Below are positions 12,826-22,590 of a DNA stretch of 64,000 nucleotides, piece by piece (position 1 is the stretch's first letter; the number at the start of each line of letters is the position of its first letter). Both the position numbers and the translations under genes were made by a program. A model generated the notes under the pieces. It searched no databases. It was not told the origin of the DNA and saw only the letters and a list, made by a program, of their open reading frames with translations. This stretch comes from Endomychus coccineus (Eukaryota; Arthropoda; Insecta; Coleoptera; Endomychidae), in NCBI GenBank assembly GCA_958510875.1, contig OY294070.1:41616306-41680305 (forward strand). The letters run 5' to 3'.

Positions 12826-14800
12826 TGATTCTTGACCCAGGTTTGAATTATATATACATTCTCGGGAAATATGCCCATTATTTTCGTCTTTACGTACGTT
12901 TCGGTTTCACGACCATCCTCGGAAGACTAAAACTGTCTAAAACATAATTTCTTAACACTAATTGTATCATCACAAAGCGTTCTTATCGCACTAATTAAAC
13001 GAAGTAGCACATGTTCGAAATTTGTATTGCCTGATAATAAAAAATCGCCTATCGACAATATAATTGTTAATTTAGAATGCGGAATTAGAAGTAAAAATTT
13101 AAAAGAAAAAAATCAAATTAGAAGTAAAATTTGTAAGATCTTTGACAAATAAAAAGAATAAACAGAAAGCAAAAAATCGTTTCAACTGTCACACAAAAAA
13201 AACAGTGGAGTTCTTAGATACTAACCCTCAATTGTTAGTTTTGAACGCAGATACATGTAATGCATCCGTCATAATGGATAGACATGATTAAGAAATTAAA
13301 ATAGGAAATCTATTAAATGATCAAACAACTTATAAAAAATTATAATCTTACCCTACGTTATCAGTACAAAATTACATGAATAAATCAATAAATAAATGGT
13401 TCAAAAATAGGATGATCCCTATCGAATTGAAAAATAAATTAATTTGCTATAATGGGCAAGCACCTTATATCTATGAACTTCCGAAACTGCATAAAAGTGA
13501 TATACCTTCAAGACCCATTGTAAGTAATATTGGAACGCATACCTACAATTTATCAAAATCTGTCAACAATATAGTTTCAGTTCAAGCCTCGAGCCAGTCC
13601 TGAAGATGCTACCTGTAATGGTTGGCGAAACGTCGGCATCAAGTCGTGCTATTGTGAAGCGAAATCCACCCGAAAGCCAAGAAGTTCAATATCAACAATA
13701 TAATAGGATAAAATGAATTTTATATGAAGGACTCATGGCATTTTAATGAGTATATAAAAAATCAATCCGCACCTACAGATCATCAATTAATTTCCTTGGA
13801 CGTTGTTTCTTTAGTTGCAAATATACCAGTTGTTTTGGCATTGAGTAGAACAAAAAACGTTGGGCAGAGATTAAAAACCATAAACCTCTAGATGAATCTG
13901 AATTTATAAATGCATTTTTGTTTAGAATGCACTTATTTTCAATATGGTGAGCAATATTTTGGACACATATTCGGCTCAGCAATGGGATCTCCTATTTCAG
14001 CTACTGCTGCCAACCTAGTTATGGAAAGGCTAGAGGAATCTGTAATAAATTCATTAGATTTTCAGCAGAGAATGTCATAAGTATAGTACTAGGAACAAAA
14101 ATTTAGAAAATTTCACCGCCCTTGCTAAACATTGTTTTAATTATAACCATAAATTCGATTACAAAATGTTAATTTTTTAACTAAAGAAATCAATTACTAT
14201 AAAAGATCTATCCTGGAGATGATTCACATAAAACGACTCCAAGTCTGTAAATCATACAACATATGTTCAATCATTAAGTCAGATATTTACTAATTTAATT
14301 AATTAAAACCCTTCTAAATTCCTACATGCATCTTTATAATGTTAAAAGTATATTTTAGGTAGAATGCTGAAATAGCAATATTTTTAGTAAGGTCTGACAA
14401 CCTATTCCTATTACCTCATAAATCTTTAACATCTGGTTCGAAAGTGGATACTTGAGCATTATATTTTGGTTCCAGTCTTGCTCAAACATTGCTTGAAATG
14501 AATTCGAATATTATAAGAAAACTACAATGCGGTGGATTATTGATACATATACATATACTTAAAACATTAGTGTGTTACAATTTCGATTCCTCATGTTTCT
14601 GTTCGTTTCGGCGACGTGGACGTTTTTAATTTAAATTGGTGCGATAAGGACGCTTTGTGCGATACAATTAGTTTTAAGAAATCCCGTTTCAGACATTGAT
14701 TCGTCTTCTGATGATAGTCGTGAGACCGAAACGTACGAAAATAATAGGCATATGTGTTAGTGTGACCTATTTCTCTAGAATTCATATATATAGTTCATCC
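12826..14800 (+). mobile_element. Penelope-like element, family B, copy 1 (decayed)
   Basis: The reading direction is plus. Pieces include a linker with FKNRMIPIELKNK and PYIYELPKLHKSDIPSRPIVSNIG (13376-13560), an RT part with LISLDVVSL (about 13785-13810) and SPISATAANLVMERL (about 13990-14035), and a trace of the C-terminal domain near 14080-14330. The ends carry the family's pseudo-LTR in opposite orientations: inverted at about 12840-12960 and direct at about 14690-14790 (CTGATGATAG, GAGACCGAAACGTACG). The catalytic aspartates fall in deleted sequence. A PLE-A fragment interrupts the frame at 13574-13691. Confidence 0.75.
13574..13691 (+). repeat. PLE-A terminal fragment inserted in PLE-B
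   Basis: Contains TCCTGAAGATGC and TTGGCGAAACGTCGGCATC, the PLE-A signature. It is flanked by an 11-bp direct repeat TCAACAATATA at 13563-13573 and 13692-13702. It therefore post-dates the PLE-B copy it interrupts. Confidence 0.8.
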
Positions 14801-15369
14801 CAGATATACAGGGTGTTGAATTATATAAAAAAACTCTTAATTTTGTTTGTATCTCCGAAGATAATTAAGATGTCTCAATGAAATTTGGTACCGTGGATGC
14901 GTAGCTCGGTTACTACATTTGCACATAATTTGAGACCGGTATCACTTCCAGTGGCGTAGATATAGGTGTTCAGAATTTAAATCGAAACAAAGAAGGTCTC
15001 ATGATATTTCTTTGTACCTAGCACCGTCTCACGGCAAATTTAGTTTTTGTGATTTAATTACCACCACCAATAATACATCAAATTTAGCATATTCGTCTTA
15101 ACTCTTGTTGGTGAACTTACTATAAATTAAAGTTCATTGCAGTTATCTGGTTTAAACATTTTTGGAAATAAAAATTTGTTATTCGGCCCTTCTTTGTAAT
15201 ATGCTGTAAAGATTAGAAAAGACAGGTTTTTTGTCAGTAAACGACGCTTTGCAATTTAAGGTTCCTCAACATAATTAACCTTAGTAGCTATATGTACCAT
15301 TAATTCTTAAAATCGGTTCACTTCATTGTAAATTTGATATAAATACTATGATGTTGAGTCGTGTTCAAA
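14801..15369. other. no gene; one end of an ACAGGGTGT-type repeat
   Basis: TATACAGGGTGTTGAA at about 14808 resembles the terminal motif of an insect repeat also seen at 50862 and 51893. The rest is featureless AT-rich DNA. Confidence 0.35.
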
Positions 15370-15575
15370 GTGCTATGAGGGTCAAACTAAAAGGAATATT
15401 CTAATTCGGTATAAAGAACATTTTGCCTATGTGAACAAAATTGCATTGGCAGAAAATATTCTGGATCTAGGTCACACCATACGAAAGAATATCTAGGTAA
15501 TTCAAAGGGACGATAGTGTATAAACGAAAAAGCAATTCATTGAATTCAAATTTATCTCAAGCCGAGGGTAATCCC
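15370..15575 (+). pseudogene. PLE endonuclease C-terminal fragment
   Basis: Degenerate frames read like LAENILDLGHTIRKNI followed by TKKQFIEFKF. This matches the tail of the GIY-YIG domain of Penelope-like elements. A related fragment, including AAAAAGCAATT and GAATTCAAATTTATCTC, occurs near 47755-47790. Confidence 0.45.
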
Positions 15576-16555
15576 TAAATTGCATTAGTGTTCCCAAATA
15601 GTATTCAGACAGGCAGATGTTGTTTTCTAATTATTGATGTACGATACTGGTCATGGTCTTGGTTTTGCATAAAAAGCAGGACCGGGACCAAAACCGTATT
15701 TTTACAGCAAGACCAACAAGACCAATATCAAGACCGAGAATTCTGCACTAAGATAAAATCAATGGATTGTTTCTAACAATATGTATAATCTTTCTGTATC
15801 ACCGTAGAGAGATCTGAAAATATAATATTTAGTAGTCTTTGCTAAAAGAATTATAAAATAGAAAATAATTTTTCTGGGGACTCTGCCGAAAGTGGCTTGC
15901 AGTTGCTTTGTCGGCAGACGCAACCTTTGGCAGCGCGTGTGCCTCAAATTACTTTCTTCTTTGCAATGTCCGCACTCGCAGGTGTTTTTGTTTCATATAT
16001 TTTGACGTACATAATATCTGTTGGAACTTCAGTTCCAGCTGAAATTTTTTTTTTAAAAACGTCTTCAATAAATAGAAAGCATCGCAACCTGTTTTGAAAT
16101 GAATCAGCGTGTTGATTACTTTGTTTAAACTCCACATTTTAAAAATTTTGAGAGTAGCTATTTTATAAAAAAAATACTTTTAGTTTTTATTTTATGTTCA
16201 ATAACTTTCAGGTAGTTCACAAATATGGTGTTTTGTTTTGTTTATCTACATTTTCTGAAATATGCTTTTTCTGTCATTTAACAATTATATTCTTTTTTTT
16301 TTTAATTTTCAATTCATTAGATCGACGTAAGCCTGTTCATAATGGATGTTCTATACCACCATTACAACATAGCGAAAGAACAAAGGTCACTTTTTCTCTA
16401 TGATTTATTTTTTTTTTGTGGAGGGGAATTTTGTGGGATACAAATCCGTTTTATTCTACGGTTATTATTTTTAAATTTTAATTTCTATATTTATATCAAG
16501 TCTTCATGTTTATAAATAGTAACCATGGTTTTCTTTTTGTTCCATACATGAATCA
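15576..16555. other. no recognisable gene
   Basis: AT-rich, with poly-T runs. Short frames only. Confidence 0.45.
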
Positions 16556-17560
16556 ATTCATTCAACTCATACGATCAACTAACATCCTAATACTTATTCT
16601 CTAAATTTATAATTTAAAAGGTTAATGAACTCATTTTTATTTTGGATAATTTCATTTAGTAGTGGATTTAAAATTGATAAAACCACTACAGATTTACCAC
16701 CATCTCTACAATGTTCTAGAGAGGTCAATGAACCCGTAAGTGGGACATCATCAATCAAACGAATAGCTCTCTTCTGGATATAATCCAAGAGCTTCAGCTT
16801 ATGTGAACAGTACTCCAGGGCAGGTCGAATCTGTGCTTTGTAGATTATGAGGAGCTGCTAGGATGTAAAGTAGCTCTTGACACGGAATAGAAAATCAAAT
16901 TTTTGTGAAGCCATATTCGCAATGGACCTCACATGATCATCCCATGAGAGGGTGCTGTTAGTGGTGATCCCGAGCATGTATATGGAAAACTTCATAGGAA
17001 TAGTTGTCCTGACATCATCATATTGGGGATTGTGGAATCCGCCTTCCTGGAGAAGACGCAAGCTTGAGATTTGGTTACATTAAACTCCACTAGATTATCA
17101 GATCCACATTTCAAATTTTTTGCCAGACCTTCATTAATTGCGCCAACACAGATCCCTGTGGAAAACTGGCGTTGATAGCCATTGTATGGAACGATATTCC
17201 GTCAACCACCACATGGAATGATCTATCTGAGAGAAAAATCAATAGTAAGCGACAAAGTTGAGGTGACAAACCATATGACGGAAGTTTCCCAAGAAGACTT
17301 TGGTGCCAGACTCGGTCAAATGCTTTGGAGATATCCAATGATACAGCTAGAGATTCCTCACGTTTTGCAATAGATTTCTGCCATACAAGTGTTACGTAGG
17401 CAAGCAGGTCTCCTGTTGATCTCTGCTGACGAAAGCCATATTGCCGGTCATTGACGATTTTGGAGCTCTCTAGGTATTTGATGAGCTCGATGTTGATTGC
17501 TTCCTTCATCACTTTAGAGGTCACAGGTAATAGGGCAATTTGAAGGATTGCTGATGGCTG
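16556..17560 (-). pseudogene. LINE ORF2 remnant (RT)
   Basis: Minus strand: SKVMKEAINIELIKYLESS, then DRQYGFRQQRSTGDLLAYVT, then SLDISKAFDRVWHQSLLGKL, then DRSFHVVVDG and FPQGSVL (17560-17130). A thumb/C-terminal part follows with FLFRVKSYFTS (near 16860) and IQKRAIRLIDD (16790-16590). The segment carrying the YxDD box is deleted near 17060-17110. A second 3' fragment of this family lies at 32560-33090. It abuts an antisense gag fragment, so the long open frame reaching 17749 is a chimera. Confidence 0.8.
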
Positions 17561-17561
17561 A

Positions 17562-17703
17562 TAGGATAGAGTAGAAGAATTACGAGACGAAGATCTTTTT
17601 TCTTCAGAAGTTGATCTTTTCAAGGACGATGCCTTGGATTGGTTTAGATCCATTAGATCTACTGTTTCATCTTGGATAAAATTGATTGAAGTATTAGAAG
17701 CTG
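17562..17703 (+). pseudogene. gag: 5' part of an LTR-retrotransposon gag, cut by the Polinton
   Basis: The plus frame reads RVEELRDEDLFSSEVDLF, then KDDALDWFRSIRS, ending in LIEVLEA at the Polinton target site. The same frame continues without a shift at 29835 on the other side of the Polinton (EFLLKYLDFGTWNQIRNRKQ). This is the classical arthropod gag region before the PGEKxxxYI motif. It shows that the Polinton landed inside a gag gene. Confidence 0.8.
17698..17703. repeat. Polinton target-site duplication, left copy
   Basis: AAGCTG immediately before the terminal AG. It is repeated exactly at 29829-29834 after the terminal CT. Confidence 0.95.
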
Positions 17704-17910
17704 AGTAGATGAACAGGACGAGTTCGGGACCAGGATATCCGGTCTCCACTTCCGGTCTAGCTGTCGATGTGCATCCGGTGCATGAGCTCGTCCTTATCAG
17801 TTTTGAAAGGATGTAGGTGATAAGGATTTTATTTTATTTGTAAAGAGTATACAGGGTGTGTTCAAAAAGTGTGTCACATGTACAGAGTCACGTGACTAAC
17901 ACATGGCAGC

Positions 17911-18110
17911 ATGGCGGCCCTAAGGTCCAACTGTCATGGCGAGCATAAGAACCAGCTGTCATGGCGACCATAAGGACCAGCTGTCATGGCGACCATAAGG
18001 ATCAGCTGTCATGGCGTCCATAAGGACCAGCTGTCATGGCGGCCATAAGAACCAGCTGTCATGGCGACCATAAGAACCAGCTGTCATGGCGACCATAAGG
18101 ACCACGTGAC
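17911..18110. repeat. 25-bp tandem array in left TIR
   Basis: About seven units, each with CAGCTGTCATGG followed by CGACCATAAGGAC or variants. Every complete unit carries a CAGCTG E-box palindrome. The same array is roughly twice as long in the right TIR. Confidence 0.9.
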
Positions 18111-18840
18111 AGCTGTCATGGTGAGCTAAAGGTACAGGCTGCTTCATGGAGATGTCGCCACCACATGACAGCTGACATGGCGAACCAAAGGTACAGGTTG
18201 CTTCGTGTAGGTGTCACCACCACATGACAGCTGTCATGGTCGCCACCACATGACAGCTGACATGGCGAACCAAAGGTACAGGTTGCTTCGTGTAGGTGTC
18301 ACCACCACATGACAGCTGTCATGGTGAGCTAAAGGTACAGGCTGCTTCGTGTAGGTGTCACGTGACAGATGTCATGGCGGACCGAAGGTACAGGCTGCTT
18401 CGTGTAGGTGTCACCACCACGTGACAAAGACTGCTTCGTGGAGGTGTCGCCACCAGTTCGACTCGTCCGACTCATGCGACTCGTACGATTTTGAAATCAC
18501 ATGATCTGTCACGCGGTGAGATATGGTGTCTGTCACTTCGACGGAGTGTCTGTCACAAGGTGTCATGGTGGCTATCACGTACCATAGAGCTGAAGGCTAC
18601 AGAGCTAACCCAACTCAAAACCATAGAGCATCATGGTGGTTGAAAGAGTTGTCATGATGTCTGTCACGTGAGGTCTTCATCGAGGTGTCATGTCGCGTCT
18701 TGGAGGGTGTGACGTGGTGGATCCATGAAGCATCTGTCACGCGAACTGTCAAGACGGATCTATGAATGTCAACCATAGCTTTATTGGTATCAAATGAAAA
18801 GTCTTGATATGCAGAATGTTAATTTTATTGAATTGAAGAT

Positions 18841-19010
18841 CCGGCGACCATAGTTTACGAACGATGATGACGTCACTGCTTCGAACCGATGACAGTAACT
18901 GAATCAACCCGGCGACCATAGTTTACGAACGATGATGACGTCACTGCTTCGAACCGATGACAGTAACTGATTCAACCCGGCGACCATAGTTTACGAACGA
19001 TGATGACGTC
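18841..19010. repeat. 68-bp tandem repeat with CRE-like TGACGTCA sites
   Basis: Units start at 18841, 18909 and 18977 with CCGGCGACCATAGTTTACG. Each contains GATGATGACGTCA; TGACGTCA is a perfect 8-bp palindrome and the consensus CREB/ATF site. The right TIR has one and a half units. Confidence 0.9.
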
Positions 19011-19036
19011 ATCATCGTTCACGAACTATGATGGTC
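18982..19036. repeat. palindrome at inner end of left TIR
   Basis: The arms GAACGATGATGAC and GTCATCATCGTTC meet at 19007/19008. Imperfect pairing continues outward through CATAGTTT/GAACTATG and GACC/GGTC. As single-stranded DNA or RNA it could form a hairpin with almost no loop. Confidence 0.8.
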
Positions 19037-19140
19037 AGATGAGGAATGAAATGCGAGTAATAATAATGATACTCTATGTGTAAATGTGAATAGTTGGAGG
19101 TTATGATAAAGATATCCAGTAAGTTTGTAAATGTGTCATT

Positions 19141-19434
19141 ATGCATATATCTTTTGAAGAATACACACGTATACTTAGAAAATTTGTGGAGAAAGTTCAT
19201 GAACTAAGAAGAGACTTGAATTTTTACGAACATAAAATAAAAGTTATAAGACTGTTGAATACATTTACAAGTGCAAAAAGTGAAGATAATGATGGGAGTG
19301 GGGATGTTAAAAACAAATTTCGTGATTCTAACCACAATTCTGAATGGTATTCTATACGCAAACGTTCCCCAACACGTGGAGCGCATTTATATTTGTCTGA
19401 AGGATGTTGCAACCGATGGTGGTGGGGGGTGTAA
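19141..19434 (+). CDS. possible small helical protein upstream of the membrane protein
   Basis: 97-residue ATG frame. The first 45 residues (EEYTRILRKFVEKVHELRR and following) look like a charged amphipathic helix or coiled coil. From about residue 50 the frame overlaps the next gene in another phase and looks like its shadow (ending CCNRWWWGV). I cannot assign a function. It could also be an upstream frame that tunes translation of the next gene. Confidence 0.25.
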   Translation: MHISFEEYTRILRKFVEKVHELRRDLNFYEHKIKVIRLLNTFTSAKSEDNDGSGDVKNKFRDSNHNSEWYSIRKRSPTRGAHLYLSEGCCNRWWWGV

Positions 19435-19792
19435 CCGTACCGAATGGATTCCGATGAATTTTAGAAAAATCAACGATAATCAATTAGAGGTATTCGCATT
19501 CAACATTCCTCAAGATAATCGTACCACCATACATTATAAACTTAAACTTTTATTCTTTGATCGGAGTGAGGGAGATATGGCTGAATGGCAATTGCTCCAA
19601 CAATCATCATGTTTACCACATGTCATACAAAAGACAATATCAACACCATCCACACGTACATCATCCTCACTAGACGAAGAAATTTCTAAAATTTTCGCAA
19701 TTTTGTATGCAATTTTATCTTCTTTATCAGTACTAATGTTGAAAATGTTTGTTAAATATGTAAAGAAGGCTATTTACCATGTAAATAAATGA
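19289..19792 (+). CDS. small type I membrane protein of the Polinton
   Basis: The only clear plus-strand gene of the element, 167 residues from the ATG at 19289 (other in-frame ATGs at 19292 and 19304; the frame upstream has only GTG). An N-terminal hydrophobic segment (TNFVILTTILNGILYA) fits a signal peptide. The predicted ectodomain has three cysteines and two N-glycosylation sequons, both NRT (CNRTEW and DNRTTI). A C-terminal hydrophobic segment (IFAILYAILSSLSVLML) is followed by a basic tail with KYVKKA, fitting a single-pass membrane anchor. Convergent with the MSV199 gene, with 45 bp between stops and an AATAAA at 19816. No homologue recognised; a virion-surface or host-interface role is only inference. 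Confidence 0.6.
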   Translation: MMGVGMLKTNFVILTTILNGILYANVPQHVERIYICLKDVATDGGGGCNRTEWIPMNFRKINDNQLEVFAFNIPQDNRTTIHYKLKLLFFDRSEGDMAEWQLLQQSSCLPHVIQKTISTPSTRTSSSLDEEISKIFAILYAILSSLSVLMLKMFVKYVKKAIYHVNK

Positions 19793-19837
19793 TTGTATGA
19801 AGATATAAGTGTTTTAATAAAACAAAAGGAATGATAA

Positions 19838-20835
19838 TTATAATAATATATTGACATTATCATTTGCTAGTTCATAAGCTTTATTTTTGTGATTGATAAC
19901 ACATTCTATCAATGACTCGATGTTGATATCACTAATCAATTGTTCACCCCCCTCTTCTTCTGCGGCATGAATAATATTTCCTCTTGCATACCATTTCAAA
20001 TTGCGGCGGAAATTCTGTTTCACTTCGTTACCAATATCGATAGCATGAGATATGTTAGACCATTTACGTATTAATCGCATTCCCCGATTTTGTAATTTTC
20101 TGTCGGCATCACGCCAACCATCCTCCTGTCGACGCATTAGGTACCATTCTGGTCTCATATCATTCGATGTTCGATATAATCCTAAATAATATATATTATA
20201 TAAATTTTATTATAAAAAACAAAGTAATTACCTAAATTTCGTCTCTTTCCAAAATTTATAGGAGGTGGAACAATATTTGGTGCAATGTTATTCCGTAAGG
20301 TGATAACATTCATTTGAATTTGTTGAGATAAGCGTTGAGATCGTTCATTCGCAAGACATTCACGTTCCTCAGCTCTTTCACGTTCTTGTTGTTCATAGAA
20401 TTTCTCGTACTCACAATATTTCATCATAATAAATTTCATTAACGAAAACAGTTCACGTAACTCGATGACTTTAGGAGTTCGCATTTGCATCAATAATGAT
20501 TCGAAATCAATAGCATCTAGAACATAATATTTCTTTCGTGCATCAGTCTTATCACAAATTTCTAAATGGTGTATATGCGGGTTTTTCCTCAACAATCTTG
20601 TTATAACACCCTTTTTAGCATGATATTTTTTGCCGCGATAACCTAACCAATCCAATAGATCTTCATTCATCAGAACGCGTTGGTTTAGTTGAATATTCCA
20701 AAATAAATAGTTTCTTTTATCGTTTCTTATATCGATCCCAAATTTTAAACACACTTCATTAACTGTTAACTTAATAAAATTGTTGGTGGACCATGTAGCC
20801 ACATTTGAATCACGAACGCACGCTGCTAAGTTCAT
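19838..20835 (-). CDS. MSV199/DUF3627-type protein, two exons
   Basis: Exon 1 is 20835-20232 and exon 2 is 20181-19838. The 50-bp intron 20231-20182 begins GTAATTAC and ends TTATTTAG (minus strand). Splicing keeps the frame, joining ...RRNL to LYRTSNDM..., for a 315-residue protein. Residues about 100-150 (DAIDFESLLMQMRTPKVIEL, then FSLMKFIMMKYCEYEKFYEQ) match the MSV199 domain of entomopoxvirus and iridovirus regulators. A charged coiled-coil follows (ERERAEERE). The exon-2 part (EWYLMRRQEDGW, then KWSNISHAIDIGNEVKQNF) resembles the DUF3627 domain that follows MSV199 in insect DNA viruses. Probably a nucleic-acid-associated regulator; the function of the family is not firmly known. Confidence 0.7.
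20182..20231 (-). other. 50-bp intron in the MSV199-type gene
   Basis: Minus-strand GT at 20231-20230 and AG at 20183-20182, with a T-rich 3' part. Without splicing, exon 1 would end in YFVFYNKIYIIYII, encoded by AT-rich sequence unlike the rest, and the conserved C-terminal domain would be cut off. Confidence 0.7.
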
Positions 20836-20998
20836 TTTTATAACTGAACATTTTCTGAAATGATTCTCTCTTACATACGTGAGAACGTGAACGTGAATAG
20901 TGAGGGTGGGGGGTAACTCTCCGTTTCGATATCATTGCAAACGTTGATAACTGACTGATAACGTCACTAGTTGTTTCAATTTGTTTCATTTCCAGCAA

Positions 20999-21032
20999 CC
21001 GACTACCATAGTTTACAAACTATGATCGTCGG
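20999..21032. repeat. intergenic palindrome related to the TIR repeat
   Basis: 34 bp. The arms CCGAC..ACCATAGTTT and AAACTATGATCGTCGG share the ACCATAGTTTAC core of the 68-bp TIR repeat. It lies in the 336-bp gap between the MSV199-type gene and the major capsid gene, the largest intergenic gap within the gene block. Confidence 0.7.
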
Positions 21033-21171
21033 ATGTTTACATCACCACCTACCGTTTGAGAAATAAAATATCAAATATAATAATAATAATAACATTTATT
21101 GGGAAAGATACATTTTGATAGTACATCATTTAGAACATAAATTATAACATTATGATTCATCACCTGGTTCT

Positions 21172-22374
21172 TCACACCAAATTCCGAACTGATCCTGTAA
21201 TCGGAGAATACTCCATTATACGATCGTTAATGATGATGCAATAAACCCTGGTGTTTTTGGGGAAATTCAGGAAACTTTCCATCTCTAGTTTGACGTCAAC
21301 TGTTGATGACTTTATAGCATCGTTTTGTTTTGAACAGTCAATCACAAAAATTGCTCTATTCTTGAATGCTATATAATCCAACATGGGTTCGCTTATTATT
21401 TTATTTGAAAATGATTTCTGGAAATCATAGTACATCTGGTATGCTTCCACGTATTGCTGGTCGGTGAAATTCAATTTCATTGCTTCATATGGATAACACT
21501 CTGAATTCAAGTATAATTTAACATTTAGCAAGTTTATATTATCGAAATATGCACTGTGCTTAACAGGATTATTTTTTCGATCAGTTTGGAAAGCTAGAAT
21601 CACATATCTGGGTCGTTCCAAATTCATTGAAGTTTTAACAGCCCAAATGTCGCGAGTGCTCTCCTTCATCAACGGATTTTCATGCAGATCCCAACTACGG
21701 AATGGAATCAAAATAGGCTTCTCAGCACTCAAATTCCCCAACATTTGAAATTTAACTTGATCACTTGGAAACACATGTCGCACTTTTAATGCTATCGTCT
21801 TCACATTTATTTTAGCCGTTTTCGTGCCTGTGCTATTAGTATAGCAATCGTTATCGGTTCGAGACCTTATCAAGCGCAGCTTATGTTTTCCACTCAAAAC
21901 TTTGTTATAGTCAATGAATAGGCCTAGTAGAAAATTCAACGGTATCCATAAATTGATTTTATTATTGTAGACTGAACTCAATACATCCTTAAATGACCAT
22001 CCAGAAATAGCTAGAGGTATAAATTCATGTTTGGCATATGTTAGATAAGCTCTGATGGTGCTGACAATACCAGGATCACGTACTTTGTCTATCTCTTTTC
22101 CATTCAATTCATAACTGATATATTCGAAGAGAAACGCTCCGAAATTATTCGTTAGTTTACATTCACCATCACCACTTGCTTCTGGCTGGAATTCTGCCTC
22201 GATGAATAAAGCAGACGAGGCCAAATCTACCAACACATCTTGTTGATTGATTAATATCTCAATTTCATCGCTGTTGCCAAAAGATGTTGTGTGGGGATAG
22301 TAGGTATGAGTTTCTTCTCGGATGATGTCTTCATTGAAGTTTGGCTCGTTGAATATTTGAAGTTTTTCCGACAT
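21172..22374 (-). CDS. major capsid protein, double jelly-roll type
   Basis: 400 residues from the ATG at 22374 (the open frame extends upstream only from a TTG). I recognise the Polinton/adintovirus-type hexon-like major capsid protein from the late block PILIPFRSWDLHENPL (about residues 220-240), WAVKTSMNLERPRYVILAFQ and YFDNINLLNVKLYLNSECYP. The N-terminal part (IDKVRDPGIVSTIRAYLTY) also fits. Such proteins form pseudo-hexameric capsomers of icosahedral shells. The gene follows the minor capsid gene with 216 bp between them. No frameshift or stop interrupts it, so it appears functional. Confidence 0.8.
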   Translation of the reverse strand: MSEKLQIFNEPNFNEDIIREETHTYYPHTTSFGNSDEIEILINQQDVLVDLASSALFIEAEFQPEASGDGECKLTNNFGAFLFEYISYELNGKEIDKVRDPGIVSTIRAYLTYAKHEFIPLAISGWSFKDVLSSVYNNKINLWIPLNFLLGLFIDYNKVLSGKHKLRLIRSRTDNDCYTNSTGTKTAKINVKTIALKVRHVFPSDQVKFQMLGNLSAEKPILIPFRSWDLHENPLMKESTRDIWAVKTSMNLERPRYVILAFQTDRKNNPVKHSAYFDNINLLNVKLYLNSECYPYEAMKLNFTDQQYVEAYQMYYDFQKSFSNKIISEPMLDYIAFKNRAIFVIDCSKQNDAIKSSTVDVKLEMESFLNFPKNTRVYCIIINDRIMEYSPITGSVRNLV

Positions 22375-22590
22375 TGTAACCAAGGGACTTCAAAAAATTG
22401 ATATTTTCCAATGATAGTGATGCAGAAGCAACCTTCTCCCTCGAGCTCGTTGTAGATAATGACTGATGACCACTATGGAGATGTCTTTTATTGCTGAAAT
22501 CCAAACCCATGTTCTCAAGTGATGGCTACTGCAACCTTCTCAGTTGAATTCCTTTCATATAATGAGTGGTGGTGAGTATTGGATTATTAT

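Larger units (their letters stand above)
17704..19036. repeat. left terminal inverted repeat of the Polinton
   Basis: Matches 28655-29828 in reverse complement. Order from the outside: about 200 bp of unique end sequence including an ACAGGGTGTG motif, a short 25-bp tandem array, alternating blocks with CACATGACAGCTG and GTACAGGCTGCTTCGTG, then about 400 bp (about 18437-18835) absent from the right repeat, then a 68-bp tandem repeat and a terminal palindrome. The length difference reflects copy number and the extra block. Confidence 0.9.

Noticed and set aside
15588..15776. Repetitive ACCGGGACC / GACCAAGACC-like block as a regulatory array
   Set aside because: Short and irregular; probably simple-sequence drift.
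17111..17749. 212-residue minus-strand open frame as one LINE protein
   Set aside because: Only the part below about 17560 is LINE RT. The upstream residues are the antisense of a gag fragment and of the Polinton end.
20836..21171. Possible remnant of DNA polymerase B in the gap next to the capsid gene
   Set aside because: Only 336 bp, dominated by a palindrome; no polymerase or terminal-protein motif in any frame.
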